A stretch of 64,000 bases of DNA from contig JAUYTU010000018.1 of assembly GCA_030694975.1 (NCBI GenBank), positions 62,001-126,000 on the forward strand, given 5' to 3'. The position numbers and the translations under genes are program-made. How positions within the stretch are numbered: position 1 is the stretch's first letter; each line of letters opens with the position of its first letter. This stretch comes from Erysipelotrichaceae bacterium. GTDB lineage: Bacteria; Bacillota_I; Bacilli_A; Erysipelotrichales; Erysipelotrichaceae. Shown in pieces: positions 8,861 to 18,187 of this stretch. The notes under the pieces were generated by a model. That model was not told the DNA's origin. It did no database searches and saw only the letters and a program-made list of their open reading frames with translations.

Positions 8861-8880
8861 AGACTGGGCAGGTGAAATAT

Positions 8881-10563
8881 ATGTTTCCTAACATTCTCAG
8901 CAACATCGTTGTCAACATCGCCATTTTGATGATCATCGGATATCTGATGCCACGCGCATCCTTTTTCCGCAAGACCATCTTTGAACATCAGAAGCGAACC
9001 AGGGAGAAAATCGTACTGGGTCTGATCTTTGGTGCCATCGGTATCTTGGCAACTTATACCGGAATCCGAATCAATGGGGCGATCGTGAACACGCGTGTCA
9101 TCGGTGTTATTGCGGGAGGCTTTTTGGGTGGTCCGCTGGTCGGCATTATTGCGGGCTTAACCGCCGGTTTGCATCGCTATGCGATTGATATTAACGGTTT
9201 TACCGGATTGGCCTGTGCCGTATCGACCATTACCGAAGGACTCATTGGCGGGTTTATGTATACGCGGGTCCGTTCGAGCCGAAATAAATATCGAATCGTA
9301 TTTGCGACGACCTTTATCGCTGAAATTCTTCAGATGATTATTATCTTACTGATTGCTCGACCCTTTGGGGATGCGGTGGAATTGGTGAGAATCATCGCTT
9401 TGCCAATGATCATTTTAAATTCCATCGGTGTCGTTGTCTTTCTTGAAAGTATGTACTCCGTACAACGTTCATTGGATCAACACTCCGCTGTCCATATGAA
9501 ATTAGCCTTTGATTTAGCTCAGATGTGTTTGCCTTACTTACGTAAAGGGATGCATCATGTTGAAAGTATGGCAGAAAGTGCGAAGATCATTTATAAAAAT
9601 ATTGATGCCACCGCTGTATTAATCACAAACAATGAAAAAGTACTGGCAAATGCCGGTGAGAATATTGAAGATTTACCGCAGTTTCCGGTCATATTTCATT
9701 ATGAGTTTCAACGTTGCATGATCAAAAAGAAAACCATTATGTTAACGGAAGATGATTTACGTAAATATCAGATGAATCATACGTTTAAACGGGTGTTGAT
9801 CGCACCGTTGATGCGCAGCGACCAAGTCATCGGTACTTTGGCGATTTGTGACAAAAAGTTTAAAGAGAAATTAGAAGCTGACCGTGAATTCATCAATGGC
9901 TTGAGCAGTCTGTTTTCATCACAGTTGGAACTTTCGGAAATTGACAATCAGAAAAAACTGCTGGAAAAAGCCGAATTACGGGCGTTACAGTATCAGATTA
10001 ATCCGCACTTTCTGTTCAATGCGTTAAATACGATCAGTGCCTATTGTCGGGAAAATCCGGATCGTGCTCGCACATTGCTTTTGGCACTTTCTTCTTACTT
10101 TCGAAATACGTTATCCACACATAAAGAAATGGTTGATATACATGAAGAAATCGAACACGTACTTTCTTATTTGGAGATTGAAAAAGCCCGTTTTGAGGAT
10201 CGTTTACAAGTGAACATTAATGTCAGTCCGGACTTGCACTTTTTGGTTCCTAATTTTATCGTTCAGCCGTTGATTGAAAATGCGATCAAGCATGGAATGA
10301 AGAGCCCGTTGCTTGTGGTGGATGTTAAGATCGAGGAGAAAAAGGAAGGATTATCTATTACAATCAGTGATAATGGTGGTGGAATTCAAAAGCACATCGT
10401 TGAAAAACTTTATAGTGGTAATCATGATAAAGATAAAATCGGCTTAGCAAATACGCATCATCGCTTAAAGAGTATATATCCCAACAATGTAGGTCTGGTA
10501 ATTGAGAGCAAACCGGCCTTAGGTACGCGGATTTCCATGCTTATTCCGCGGGCAGGTCTATGA
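8881..10563 (+). CDS. LytS-family sensor histidine kinase
   Basis: A 560-residue membrane kinase with the LytS/BtsS/YpdA layout. Several N-terminal membrane helices (5TM-5TMR-LYT domain, about residues 1-175) precede a GAF-like domain (about 200-335). The His_kinase domain carries the phospho-accepting His in QINPHFLFNALNTI (about 380), and an HATPase domain has the NAIKHG N-box and DNGGG motif. E. coli relatives BtsS and YpdA sense pyruvate. The ATG at 8881 has AGGTGA five bases upstream; a GTG at 8872 would add three residues and overlaps that site. The response regulator starts one base after the stop, and a CstA-type transporter follows. Confidence 0.9.
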   Translation: MFPNILSNIVVNIAILMIIGYLMPRASFFRKTIFEHQKRTREKIVLGLIFGAIGILATYTGIRINGAIVNTRVIGVIAGGFLGGPLVGIIAGLTAGLHRYAIDINGFTGLACAVSTITEGLIGGFMYTRVRSSRNKYRIVFATTFIAEILQMIIILLIARPFGDAVELVRIIALPMIILNSIGVVVFLESMYSVQRSLDQHSAVHMKLAFDLAQMCLPYLRKGMHHVESMAESAKIIYKNIDATAVLITNNEKVLANAGENIEDLPQFPVIFHYEFQRCMIKKKTIMLTEDDLRKYQMNHTFKRVLIAPLMRSDQVIGTLAICDKKFKEKLEADREFINGLSSLFSSQLELSEIDNQKKLLEKAELRALQYQINPHFLFNALNTISAYCRENPDRARTLLLALSSYFRNTLSTHKEMVDIHEEIEHVLSYLEIEKARFEDRLQVNINVSPDLHFLVPNFIVQPLIENAIKHGMKSPLLVVDVKIEEKKEGLSITISDNGGGIQKHIVEKLYSGNHDKDKIGLANTHHRLKSIYPNNVGLVIESKPALGTRISMLIPRAGL

Positions 10564-10564
10564 T

Positions 10565-11284
10565 ATGAGAATTCTGATTGTAGATGATGAGCGCATTGCG
10601 CGTAGTGAGCTCAAATTTTTAATTAAAGAAGCTCAACAGGATATCTCAATTTTAGAAGCTGACAGTGTTGAAAGCGCATTGGGATTATTGGAGAATGTAT
10701 CCATCGATGGTGCATTTTTGGATATGCAGCTGCCCGATGGAACCGGGTTGGATATTGGAAAGTTCATTGCTGATAAGATGGAAGGTAATATACCGATTGT
10801 GTTTTCAACCGCTTATGAATATTATGCAATCGATGCTTTCAGTGTCAGCGCACTTGATTATGTTATGAAACCTTTCCGTAAAGTTGAAGTCTTGCGGGCG
10901 TTGAGCCGGATGACGAAGAAACAAACAATCACACCGCTGGCCATGGGTCCCAATGAGAAACTGACCGTGAGCAGCCATGATAAAGTCATCGTGCTGAATA
11001 TTCCGGATATTTGTTATATCACGCCGGTGGAGCGTCATTCGGTGGTTTATACAAAACGTGGTGAGTTTACCACGCATCAGAGTTTGGATGTTTTGGAAGA
11101 ACGTCTGAAAAACTATGGGTTTATGCGGGTTCAGCGCAGTTACATCGTCAATCTGAACATGATCAATGAGATTGTTCCATGGTTTAACAATACGGTTGGA
11201 ATCAAACTGAGCGGATTTAGCAATCAGGTGATTCCGGTGAGCCGACAAAAGGTAAGTCAGCTGAAATCGATTTTTGAATTTTAA
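10565..11284 (+). CDS. LytTR-family response regulator
   Basis: A 239-residue regulator. The receiver domain occupies residues 1-118, with the acidic pocket DDE near residue 7, phospho-acceptor Asp in FLDMQLPDG (about 54), Thr/Ser in FSTAYE and Lys in VMKPF. A LytTR DNA-binding domain (about 135-238) includes the RVQRSYIVNL core. It is the partner of the LytS kinase just upstream. By analogy with BtsR and YpdB, which activate pyruvate-transporter genes next to or near them, the likely target is the CstA gene 111 bp downstream, whose promoter has a poor -35. Confidence 0.92.
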   Translation: MRILIVDDERIARSELKFLIKEAQQDISILEADSVESALGLLENVSIDGAFLDMQLPDGTGLDIGKFIADKMEGNIPIVFSTAYEYYAIDAFSVSALDYVMKPFRKVEVLRALSRMTKKQTITPLAMGPNEKLTVSSHDKVIVLNIPDICYITPVERHSVVYTKRGEFTTHQSLDVLEERLKNYGFMRVQRSYIVNLNMINEIVPWFNNTVGIKLSGFSNQVIPVSRQKVSQLKSIFEF

Positions 11285-11317
11285 AACGGGATTTATGTAT
11301 TTCATCCCGTTTTTTTT
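11285..11317 (+). terminator. Terminator after the LytTR regulator gene
   Basis: AACGGGAT and ATCCCGTT pair around an 11-nt loop and run into eight T residues. Confidence 0.85.
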
Positions 11318-11331
11318 ACATTTCGGACAAA

Positions 11332-11364
11332 TGAAAGCGTTATCAATGCAACGAAATATATAAT
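11332..11364 (+). promoter_or_regulatory. cre site and -10 box of the cstA-like gene
   Basis: TGAAAGCGTTATCA (11332-11345) matches the CcpA cre consensus TGWNANCGNTNWCA at every fixed position. It covers the place where a -35 box would lie relative to the TATAAT at 11359-11364. The -35 region itself is poor, as expected for an activator-dependent promoter, so LytTR activation and CcpA control may meet here. Confidence 0.7.
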
Positions 11365-11394
11365 TAGAGTGTCCAATTCAAAAGGAGGATAATT

Positions 11395-12822
11395 ATGATT
11401 ACATTTTTTGTTGCACTAGGTTTATTACTGGTTGGCTACCTCACTTACGGTGTACTTGTTGAAAAAGTATTCCGTCCAGATGATCGTCCGACTCCGGCTT
11501 CTGAACTAGAAGATGGCGTTGACTTTGTGCCGATGAAGACTTGGAGAATCTTCTTGGTTCAATTACTGAACATCGCTGGTTTAGGTCCGATCTTCGGCGC
11601 AATCGCCGGTGCATTATGGGGACCGGTCGTCTTCTTGTGGATCGTCTTCGGTACGATTTTTGCCGGAGCTGTTCATGACTTCTTATCAGGTATGATTTCC
11701 ATCCGTCATAAAGGCGCAAGTATTTCGGAAATCGTTGGCATTTACCTGGGACCACAAATGAAGTTTGTCATGCGTATCTTCTCGGTTATATTGTTAGTTT
11801 TGGTGGGTACCGTCTTTATGACTGGTCCTGCCGGTCTGTTGGCAAGATTGACTCCTGACTTTATGACCCGCAATTTTTGGTTGGTTATTGTATTAATTTA
11901 TTATTTCTTAGCTACTGTCTTACCAATCGATCAGTTGATTGGCCGTATTTATCCGCTTTTCGGTGCCGCACTAATCATTATGGCTGTAGGTATTGGTGGT
12001 GGTATCATTTTCACAGGTGTCCCGATGGCCGAGTTGACATTTGCGAATTTGCATCCGAGTAATCTTCCGATTTGGCCGTTAATGTTTATAACTGTAGCAT
12101 GCGGAGCTATCTCCGGATTCCATGCAACCCAATCTCCAATGATGGCACGATGCCTGACTTCAGAAAAACACGGTCGTACCGTATTCTATGGTGCGATGGT
12201 TGCTGAAGGGGTAATCGCATTGATTTGGGCTGCTGCTGGTGTAGCATTCTATCAGTCGACCGGTGGTCTTGCTATTGCTTTAAAAGAATATGGTGGAGCA
12301 GCCGGTGTTGTTTATGATATTTCATTCAAATTGTTAGGACCTGTCGGTGGTGTATTAGCGATGATCGGTGTTATCGCTTGTCCGATTACTTCCGGCGATA
12401 CCGCGTTCCGTTCCGCTCGTTTAACACTGGCTGACTGGTTTGGCTTAGAACAAAAATCAAATGTTAAGCGTTTATTGCTTGCTGTTCCGTTGTTGGCAGT
12501 CGGTGGTATGTTGACTTTAATTGACTTTAACATTATCTGGCGTTACTTTGCTTGGTCCAACCAAACATTAGCTATGATCGCTCTTTGGGCAGGCGCAATG
12601 TACTTGGTAAAACAAAAAGCGAACTTCTGGATTGCGGCTGTACCGGCAACCTTCATGAGTGCTGTTACGGTAACGTACATTCTACAAGCTCCAGAAGGAC
12701 TAAAATTGCCTACTACGATTTCATATCCAGGCGGTTTAATCTTCGCAGCCGTTTGCTTAGGATTGTTCTTATTCAAAGCCGGTGTTATCGGTGGTAAAGC
12801 CCCGGTCACTGTCAAAGAGTAG
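11395..12822 (+). CDS. CstA-family transporter (probable pyruvate/peptide carrier)
   Basis: A 475-residue protein with about a dozen membrane segments. The CstA signature is visible in LLNIAGLGPIFGAIAGALWG and the loop GAVHDFLSGMISIRHKG (residues about 55-105), then SGFHATQSPMMARC near 240. It is the short CstA form; E. coli CstA and BtsT are about 700 residues. BtsT is a pyruvate/proton symporter controlled by a LytS/LytTR pair, and the same gene types are adjacent here, which favours pyruvate. An AAAGGAGG ribosome binding site precedes the ATG. A terminator separates it from the 2-hydroxyacid oxidase gene. Confidence 0.88.
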   Translation: MITFFVALGLLLVGYLTYGVLVEKVFRPDDRPTPASELEDGVDFVPMKTWRIFLVQLLNIAGLGPIFGAIAGALWGPVVFLWIVFGTIFAGAVHDFLSGMISIRHKGASISEIVGIYLGPQMKFVMRIFSVILLVLVGTVFMTGPAGLLARLTPDFMTRNFWLVIVLIYYFLATVLPIDQLIGRIYPLFGAALIIMAVGIGGGIIFTGVPMAELTFANLHPSNLPIWPLMFITVACGAISGFHATQSPMMARCLTSEKHGRTVFYGAMVAEGVIALIWAAAGVAFYQSTGGLAIALKEYGGAAGVVYDISFKLLGPVGGVLAMIGVIACPITSGDTAFRSARLTLADWFGLEQKSNVKRLLLAVPLLAVGGMLTLIDFNIIWRYFAWSNQTLAMIALWAGAMYLVKQKANFWIAAVPATFMSAVTVTYILQAPEGLKLPTTISYPGGLIFAAVCLGLFLFKAGVIGGKAPVTVKE

Positions 12823-12847
12823 ATTCGTCATAGCTTAATATTTTCAA

Positions 12848-12874
12848 AAAGGTTGGCGACAACCTTTCTTTTTT
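12848..12874 (+). terminator. Terminator after the cstA-like gene
   Basis: AAAGGTTG and CAACCTTT pair around a GCGA loop, followed by a T-rich tract. Confidence 0.85.
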
Positions 12875-12890
12875 AACAGAGGGAGAATGT

Positions 12891-13913
12891 ATGGCTACAT
12901 TTGAAGAAATAAAAATTTCTGCGAAGAATAACATGAGTATATGCAAAATGTGCAAGGCATGTAATGGTGAGACTTGTCGCGGTTGGACACCGGGTCCCGG
13001 TGGAAAGGGCAGCGGTTCATCCTTTGTGCGCAATGTCGCAATGCTCAGACAGGTCACATTGAATATGAAGGTGTTGCGTGATGATGTAGAAGTTGACAGT
13101 TCGTTTGAATTCTTTGGCAGTCAACTGGTTGCACCAATCATGGCCGCACCGATTGCCAATGTTAAAATCAATTACGGATCTTCTGTTGATGAAATGTCCT
13201 ATTTAAATGCGTTGGGTCATGGCTGTAAACTAGCCGGTCTGTTGGCATTCTTGGGAGATGGGGCTAATCGGGAAGCGTTTGAAATGCCGCTAAATCTACA
13301 TAGAGAACTTCCGGATTACACAGTGATGACCATTAAGCCGTGGCTGTTAGAACAAGTATTCGCGAAAATCAGTGAAGTCAAGGCCTGCTCACCCAAGGCG
13401 ATCGCAATGGATGTGGATGCGGCCGGTTTGATATTGTTAAAACAAATGGGGGTCCCGGTGGCTTATAAAACCGTGGAGGATCTGCGAAAGATCAAAGAAT
13501 TTGCCAATGTGCCATTTATTGTCAAAGGGGTTATGACAGTTGAAGATGCAAAGGTGGCCATTGATGCCGGTGCGGATGCCCTTGTGGTGTCCAATCATGG
13601 GGGAAGAGTGCTGGATGATTGTGAATCCACCATCGAAGTACTTGAAGAGATATCAAATTTCGTAAACAAGCGTCTGAAAGTCTATGTGGATGGGGGCTTC
13701 CGCAGTGGAGCGGATGTGTTTAAAGCCTTGGCATTAGGGGCAGATGCCGTACTGATCGGTCGGCCGTTCAGTCATATGGCGATTGGCGGACTTGAAGAAG
13801 GTGTCACAATGTATGCCAATAAGTTAGTCAATGAGTTCAAGGAGTGTATGCGGATGACCGGATGTTTAACATTAGAAGATATCCGACGCAACTGTGTTAA
13901 CGTTCATTTCTAG
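12891..13913 (+). CDS. FMN-dependent 2-hydroxyacid oxidase/dehydrogenase (lactate oxidase-like)
   Basis: A 340-residue TIM-barrel enzyme of the glycolate/lactate oxidase family. Visible family motifs are PIMAAPIANV near residue 85, the FMN phosphate/Lys region PFIVKGVMTVEDA near 205, the catalytic SNHGGRVLD (His and Arg) near 232, and DGGFRSGADVFKALALGADAVLIGRPF near 265. It has an unusual Cys-rich N-terminus, CKMCKACNGETC (residues 19-30), absent from classical lactate oxidase, which could bind metal or iron-sulfur. Such short forms occur in anaerobes. The likely reaction is lactate or another 2-hydroxyacid to the 2-oxoacid. Its place behind the probable pyruvate carrier fits that, but substrate and electron acceptor are inferred. 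Confidence 0.85.
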   Translation: MATFEEIKISAKNNMSICKMCKACNGETCRGWTPGPGGKGSGSSFVRNVAMLRQVTLNMKVLRDDVEVDSSFEFFGSQLVAPIMAAPIANVKINYGSSVDEMSYLNALGHGCKLAGLLAFLGDGANREAFEMPLNLHRELPDYTVMTIKPWLLEQVFAKISEVKACSPKAIAMDVDAAGLILLKQMGVPVAYKTVEDLRKIKEFANVPFIVKGVMTVEDAKVAIDAGADALVVSNHGGRVLDDCESTIEVLEEISNFVNKRLKVYVDGGFRSGADVFKALALGADAVLIGRPFSHMAIGGLEEGVTMYANKLVNEFKECMRMTGCLTLEDIRRNCVNVHF

Positions 13914-13918
13914 AAACT

Positions 13919-13953
13919 AGCCAAGCGATGAAAGCAAATCGCTTGGCTTTTTT
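13919..13953 (+). terminator. Terminator after the 2-hydroxyacid oxidase gene
   Basis: An 11-bp stem, AGCCAAGCGAT with ATCGCTTGGCT, is followed by a run of T. Confidence 0.92.
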
Positions 13954-14050
13954 ATGAAACTTGACCGTTAAATCTTGTATCTCATTACTTTTATGATTCT
14001 GTAAATCGCAGTTTGTGATATTATATACTGTGTAAATCGAAGGTGATCAA

Positions 14051-16018
14051 ATGATTCAGACGAAACGACCGGAATCCAGTCTTGTTGATATTTTGTCAAT
14101 GATCGGATTCTATTTTGTATCTATCATGTTTCTGGAAGGATTTTTAAAGGCAAATACACTTCTTTCAGTTCAACTTCCGGGAGTTTTCTTTTCGTTGCTG
14201 TTTTCGATATCGATTTCGGCTTTTTTAACATTGATTACAGCAATATCAGGCAAAATGCAACGTTGGATCATGGGCTTTTTCATTGTACTTATCTGCATAA
14301 TCTATGGGAGTCAGCTGTTCTATTTCAGTTTCTTTAAGACCTTTTACCCCGTCTATTCCATGCTTAACGGAGCGCAGGTCGGTGAGTTCTATCGCGAGAT
14401 CCTTGCTGTACTCATTGAACATTTCCTTTGGCTGCCGGTATTGTTTTCTCCTCTTATGGTTTTTTTGATCAGTAAAAATAAATTGCCGATTCTGGTTGTT
14501 AAAAGAGAATTGATATACCTTTTAGTCAGTTTCTCATTTTTCTTTCATGTGATCGGACTATTAACAATTAACTTTGGATCTCAGGAAAATGGTTCGCCAT
14601 ATGATGCTTACTATTATCATGAATATCCGATTGATTCAATACGTCAGTTGGGATTACTGACGAGCTTTCGGATTGATGTTAAACGTATGATTATCGAAAT
14701 CTTGCCGTTTATAGATAACATGGAACGCGATCCAGGAGTTATTGTTGATCCCAACGATCCCGATGATCCAAAAGAGGAAATTGAGTATAACATATTGGAA
14801 ATCGATTGGATGAAATTAATTGAAATGGCGGACAGTGATACACTTAAAGATATGCATAACTATTTTTCCATTGTTCGGCCAACCAATAAGAATAAAATGA
14901 CCGGAATCTATGAAGGATATAACTTAATATTGATTACTGCGGAAGGGTTCTCACATTATGCGGTTCGTGAAGATACGACGCCGACTTTATATCACATGGC
15001 CAATAACGGCTATGTGTTTAATAACTTTTACAATCCGATTTGGGGAGTAACCACTTCGGATGGCGAATATGTGGCGACTACCGGACTGATTCCTAAAGCC
15101 GGAGTATGGAGTATGCCAGTTTCCGGTGAAAACTCTATGCCTTACACGATGGGCAATCACTTGCGTCCATTGGGCTATAAAACGATGGCTTTTCATAATC
15201 ATACGTACAATTATTACAAGCGGGATATTTCACATCCAAACATGGGCTATGACTATTATGGGATTGGAAAAGGATTGGATATGGAAAACCGTTGGCCTCG
15301 GTCGGATTTACAAATGATGGAAATCACAGTCGATCGCTATATTGACAGTCAGCCGTTTCATACGTATTACATGACAGTGAGCGGGCATTTGCTCTACACT
15401 TTTACCGGAAATTCAATGGCATCGAAGAATAAGACTTTTGTTGAAAATCTTCCTTATTCGAGTAATGTTCGGGCCTATTTAGCAACGCAGGTCGAGTTTG
15501 ATCGGGCGATGGAATATTTGCTTAGCCGTTTGCGTGAGGCGGGGGTTGCAGATAAGACGTTGATTGCGATCAGTGCTGATCACTATCCTTATGGTTTACA
15601 ACCGGAAGAAATCAATGAATTGGCGGGGTATACGGTAGATTCTACGTTTGAGTTGTATCGCAGTCAGTTTATACTGTATGTGGATGGAATGGAAAAGCCG
15701 GTGGTCATTGACAAACCGGTGTCATCGCTGGATATTATTCCGACGATTGCCAACTTAATGGGCTTGGAATATGACTCAAGATTGTATATGGGTCAGGATA
15801 TGTTTTCTGATAATCAGCCATTGATTATCTTCGTTGATCGCAGTTTCATTACTGAAAAAGGGCGTTACAGTACAAAGTCGAAGACGTTCTATTGGAATGA
15901 CGGTTTTAAGGAAGATGAGGCATACGTGAAGAACATGATCAAGTATGTGAATGCGAAATTTTACTACTCTGCGAAAATATTGGAACAGGATTATTATCAG
16001 GTTGTTTTTGGAAAATGA
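14051..16018 (+). CDS. LTA synthase-like membrane sulfatase/phosphoglycerol transferase
   Basis: A 655-residue protein with about five membrane helices in the first 190 residues and an extracellular sulfatase-fold domain from about residue 275. The family's active-site elements are recognisable: the metal Glu in ITAEGFSH, the nucleophile Thr in WGVTTSDGEY, and the metal Asp-His pair in SADHYPYG. A low-complexity acidic stretch (about residues 236-250, rich in D, P and N) links the two parts. LtaS-type enzymes move glycerol phosphate from phosphatidylglycerol onto lipoteichoic acid or a glycolipid primer outside the cell. Whether this is the main LTA synthase or a paralogue acting on another polymer cannot be told. 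AAGGTGATC precedes the ATG. Single-gene unit, with terminators on both sides. Confidence 0.88.
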   Translation: MIQTKRPESSLVDILSMIGFYFVSIMFLEGFLKANTLLSVQLPGVFFSLLFSISISAFLTLITAISGKMQRWIMGFFIVLICIIYGSQLFYFSFFKTFYPVYSMLNGAQVGEFYREILAVLIEHFLWLPVLFSPLMVFLISKNKLPILVVKRELIYLLVSFSFFFHVIGLLTINFGSQENGSPYDAYYYHEYPIDSIRQLGLLTSFRIDVKRMIIEILPFIDNMERDPGVIVDPNDPDDPKEEIEYNILEIDWMKLIEMADSDTLKDMHNYFSIVRPTNKNKMTGIYEGYNLILITAEGFSHYAVREDTTPTLYHMANNGYVFNNFYNPIWGVTTSDGEYVATTGLIPKAGVWSMPVSGENSMPYTMGNHLRPLGYKTMAFHNHTYNYYKRDISHPNMGYDYYGIGKGLDMENRWPRSDLQMMEITVDRYIDSQPFHTYYMTVSGHLLYTFTGNSMASKNKTFVENLPYSSNVRAYLATQVEFDRAMEYLLSRLREAGVADKTLIAISADHYPYGLQPEEINELAGYTVDSTFELYRSQFILYVDGMEKPVVIDKPVSSLDIIPTIANLMGLEYDSRLYMGQDMFSDNQPLIIFVDRSFITEKGRYSTKSKTFYWNDGFKEDEAYVKNMIKYVNAKFYYSAKILEQDYYQVVFGK

Positions 16019-16021
16019 TTT

Positions 16022-16042
16022 ACAGGCGAAAGCCTGTTTTTT
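16022..16042 (+). terminator. Terminator after the LTA synthase-like gene
   Basis: ACAGGC and GCCTGT pair around a GAAA loop, followed by a T run. Confidence 0.88.
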
Positions 16043-16123
16043 AGTTTGCATTGTATCGTGTGCAAAATTTAGTCTGACATAAAATATTGGAATTTGTTAA
16101 AATGGTAGAAAGGGGGGATTCTC

Positions 16124-18187
16124 ATGCAACTTTGGTCGTTAGATACCCGTTGTACGACGATGCTCAACTTGTTGCTCACGCATCATGACTACGTTTCGAT
16201 TGTTGAAGTGGCGAAGACGCTGAATGTTTCCCGTCGCAGCATCTATTATGATTTAAATAAAATCAATGAGTGGTTAGAAACTCATCAAGTATCATTCATC
16301 CAAGTCGAGCGTAGCAGAGGCTTGATTTTATCATCTTCCCAACGGGAGAAAATCAGTGAACTGCTAACCAGTGACATCGAACATGTTTATTACTTTTTAC
16401 AACCCAAAGAGCGCACTCAACTGATTCTTTGCTCACTGTTGGGCCAGTTTGAACCGGTTTTTGTGGATTACTTTTGTCAAATATGTGATGTCAGTCGTAA
16501 CACTGCTTTTAATGACTTAAAAACCGTTCGACAGAAGTTAAATAAGTATGAACTTGAACTGATTTTTGAACCGCATACCGGCTATCGCGTTGATGGTTCT
16601 TTGATTATGCAACGAGCCTTGTTTTTGTACTATTTTGAACCGATTATTCCGATATTACAAAATCGTGCGATACCAGGTTTTCATTTGCTTAATTTTTACG
16701 ATTTTGAAGAAGTCGAACAAATTATGAAACAATTGAAAAAGGTGGAAGAAAGACTTCATACCAATTATGTCAGCGGAATGATTTTTTCGTTGAGCACGTT
16801 GATCAATAATATCATCAAGCGCAAGGAATCCATTGTTATCGATGAAGTCGATGCTGAGGAAATAACACAGTCTCAGGAATTTCAGTTGGTGAAGATTCAT
16901 TTTCCACAGCTCAACAGCAATGAGCAGATTTATTTGGCCATGCACTTATTAGGTTCGCGGGTTCAGGTGCCGACGAAAATCGAACAGACAGAAGATGCTA
17001 TTGAATTAGCGCGTCAGTTAGTTACGGATTTCGAACTATTGGCTTGTATTAACTTTGATGACAAAGATCAACTGATTTCCATGATTGCTCATCACTTGAA
17101 GATGTCTATTTACCGCTATAAATACGGGATTCAGATCGGTAATCCATTAATGGCCGATATTCGAACCAGTTACCCGGATTTGTTTGATCTTACAGTCAAA
17201 GCAGCACGAGGCATCAAGAAGAAATTGGGAGTACCGATTCCGGATGCGGAAATCGCTTATATTACGATGCATTTTGGCGGTTTTTTACGGCAAAAGAACA
17301 TCAGTGTAACCAGTCGAATTTTATTGGTATGTCCCAACGGAATCTCTACGGCGAACATGTTAAAGGGGGAAGTGGAATCACTGCATCCCAACATTGAAGT
17401 TGTGGGGATCGTACCGGTTGAAAAAATCGAGCAGTACCTATCAAGCATCGATTTTATCATTTCGACGGTTGATGTCAATACAACCGTTCCTGTGATTCGA
17501 GTCAATCCGATCATTTCAGAGGAAGATCGTTTACGCATATTGTCAAGAGTTGCGCGAAGCAGTACCTCAAAGTTGAAAAGCAATCAGATCACGATGGAGA
17601 AAATCGTTAAGATTGTGGGTCAGTATCTTAATGATGATCAGTTGGAGCGGATCATTCTGGAACTTCAACCGCTGTTTGGCTCTTTTGAAACCGGGGACAG
17701 ACGTAAAACGATGTCCATTCGGTTGAGTGATGTGTTAACGCCTACGCGTGTACAAGTGTTGCATAAAGTGAAGGATTGGCGCAGTGCGCTTACCATCGCC
17801 TCAGCACCCTTGATAGACGAAAAAGTGATTAATGAAAGCTACATTGATGCAATGATTGCGAACGTTGAGTACTACGGTCCATATATCGTCATAGCACCGT
17901 ACCTGGCGTTGGGTCATGCACTGCCGAGTGATGGGGTCAATGCGTTGGGTGTATCCGTGCTAAAGCTGGAGGAAGATGTCTTTTTTGAAGATCGTCCGGT
18001 TTCCGTCGTTATGATTTTAGCGCCGATTGACAAGCGCAGTCACTTGGGAATTATGAAAGATATTATGGACCTGTTCAATGACGGACAGTTTGTTTCAGAT
18101 TTGAGTGATTACAAAATGCCTCAGCCGATTTATGAGTTGATTGTCAATCGAAAGAAAGATGAAGAGGATGAAGTATATGGCGATTAG
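16124..18187 (+). CDS. PRD-containing transcriptional activator with EIIB-like and EIIA domains
   Basis: A 687-residue regulator of the MtlR/LicR/BglG-type group. Domain order: HTH_11 (about residues 8-65, NVSRRSIYYDLNKINEWL), Mga-type HTH (about 85-170, DVSRNTAFNDLKTVRQKL), two PTS regulation domains (about 180-290 and 295-405), an EIIB-like domain with its Cys in LLVCPNGISTA (about 407), and an EIIA domain with the phosphorylatable His in LALGHALPSDG (about 603). Such proteins are DNA-binding activators tuned by PTS phosphorylation. The obvious target is the ascorbate-type PTS/transketolase operon starting at 19304. The stop overlaps the next gene. Confidence 0.9.
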   Translation: MQLWSLDTRCTTMLNLLLTHHDYVSIVEVAKTLNVSRRSIYYDLNKINEWLETHQVSFIQVERSRGLILSSSQREKISELLTSDIEHVYYFLQPKERTQLILCSLLGQFEPVFVDYFCQICDVSRNTAFNDLKTVRQKLNKYELELIFEPHTGYRVDGSLIMQRALFLYYFEPIIPILQNRAIPGFHLLNFYDFEEVEQIMKQLKKVEERLHTNYVSGMIFSLSTLINNIIKRKESIVIDEVDAEEITQSQEFQLVKIHFPQLNSNEQIYLAMHLLGSRVQVPTKIEQTEDAIELARQLVTDFELLACINFDDKDQLISMIAHHLKMSIYRYKYGIQIGNPLMADIRTSYPDLFDLTVKAARGIKKKLGVPIPDAEIAYITMHFGGFLRQKNISVTSRILLVCPNGISTANMLKGEVESLHPNIEVVGIVPVEKIEQYLSSIDFIISTVDVNTTVPVIRVNPIISEEDRLRILSRVARSSTSKLKSNQITMEKIVKIVGQYLNDDQLERIILELQPLFGSFETGDRRKTMSIRLSDVLTPTRVQVLHKVKDWRSALTIASAPLIDEKVINESYIDAMIANVEYYGPYIVIAPYLALGHALPSDGVNALGVSVLKLEEDVFFEDRPVSVVMILAPIDKRSHLGIMKDIMDLFNDGQFVSDLSDYKMPQPIYELIVNRKKDEEDEVYGD

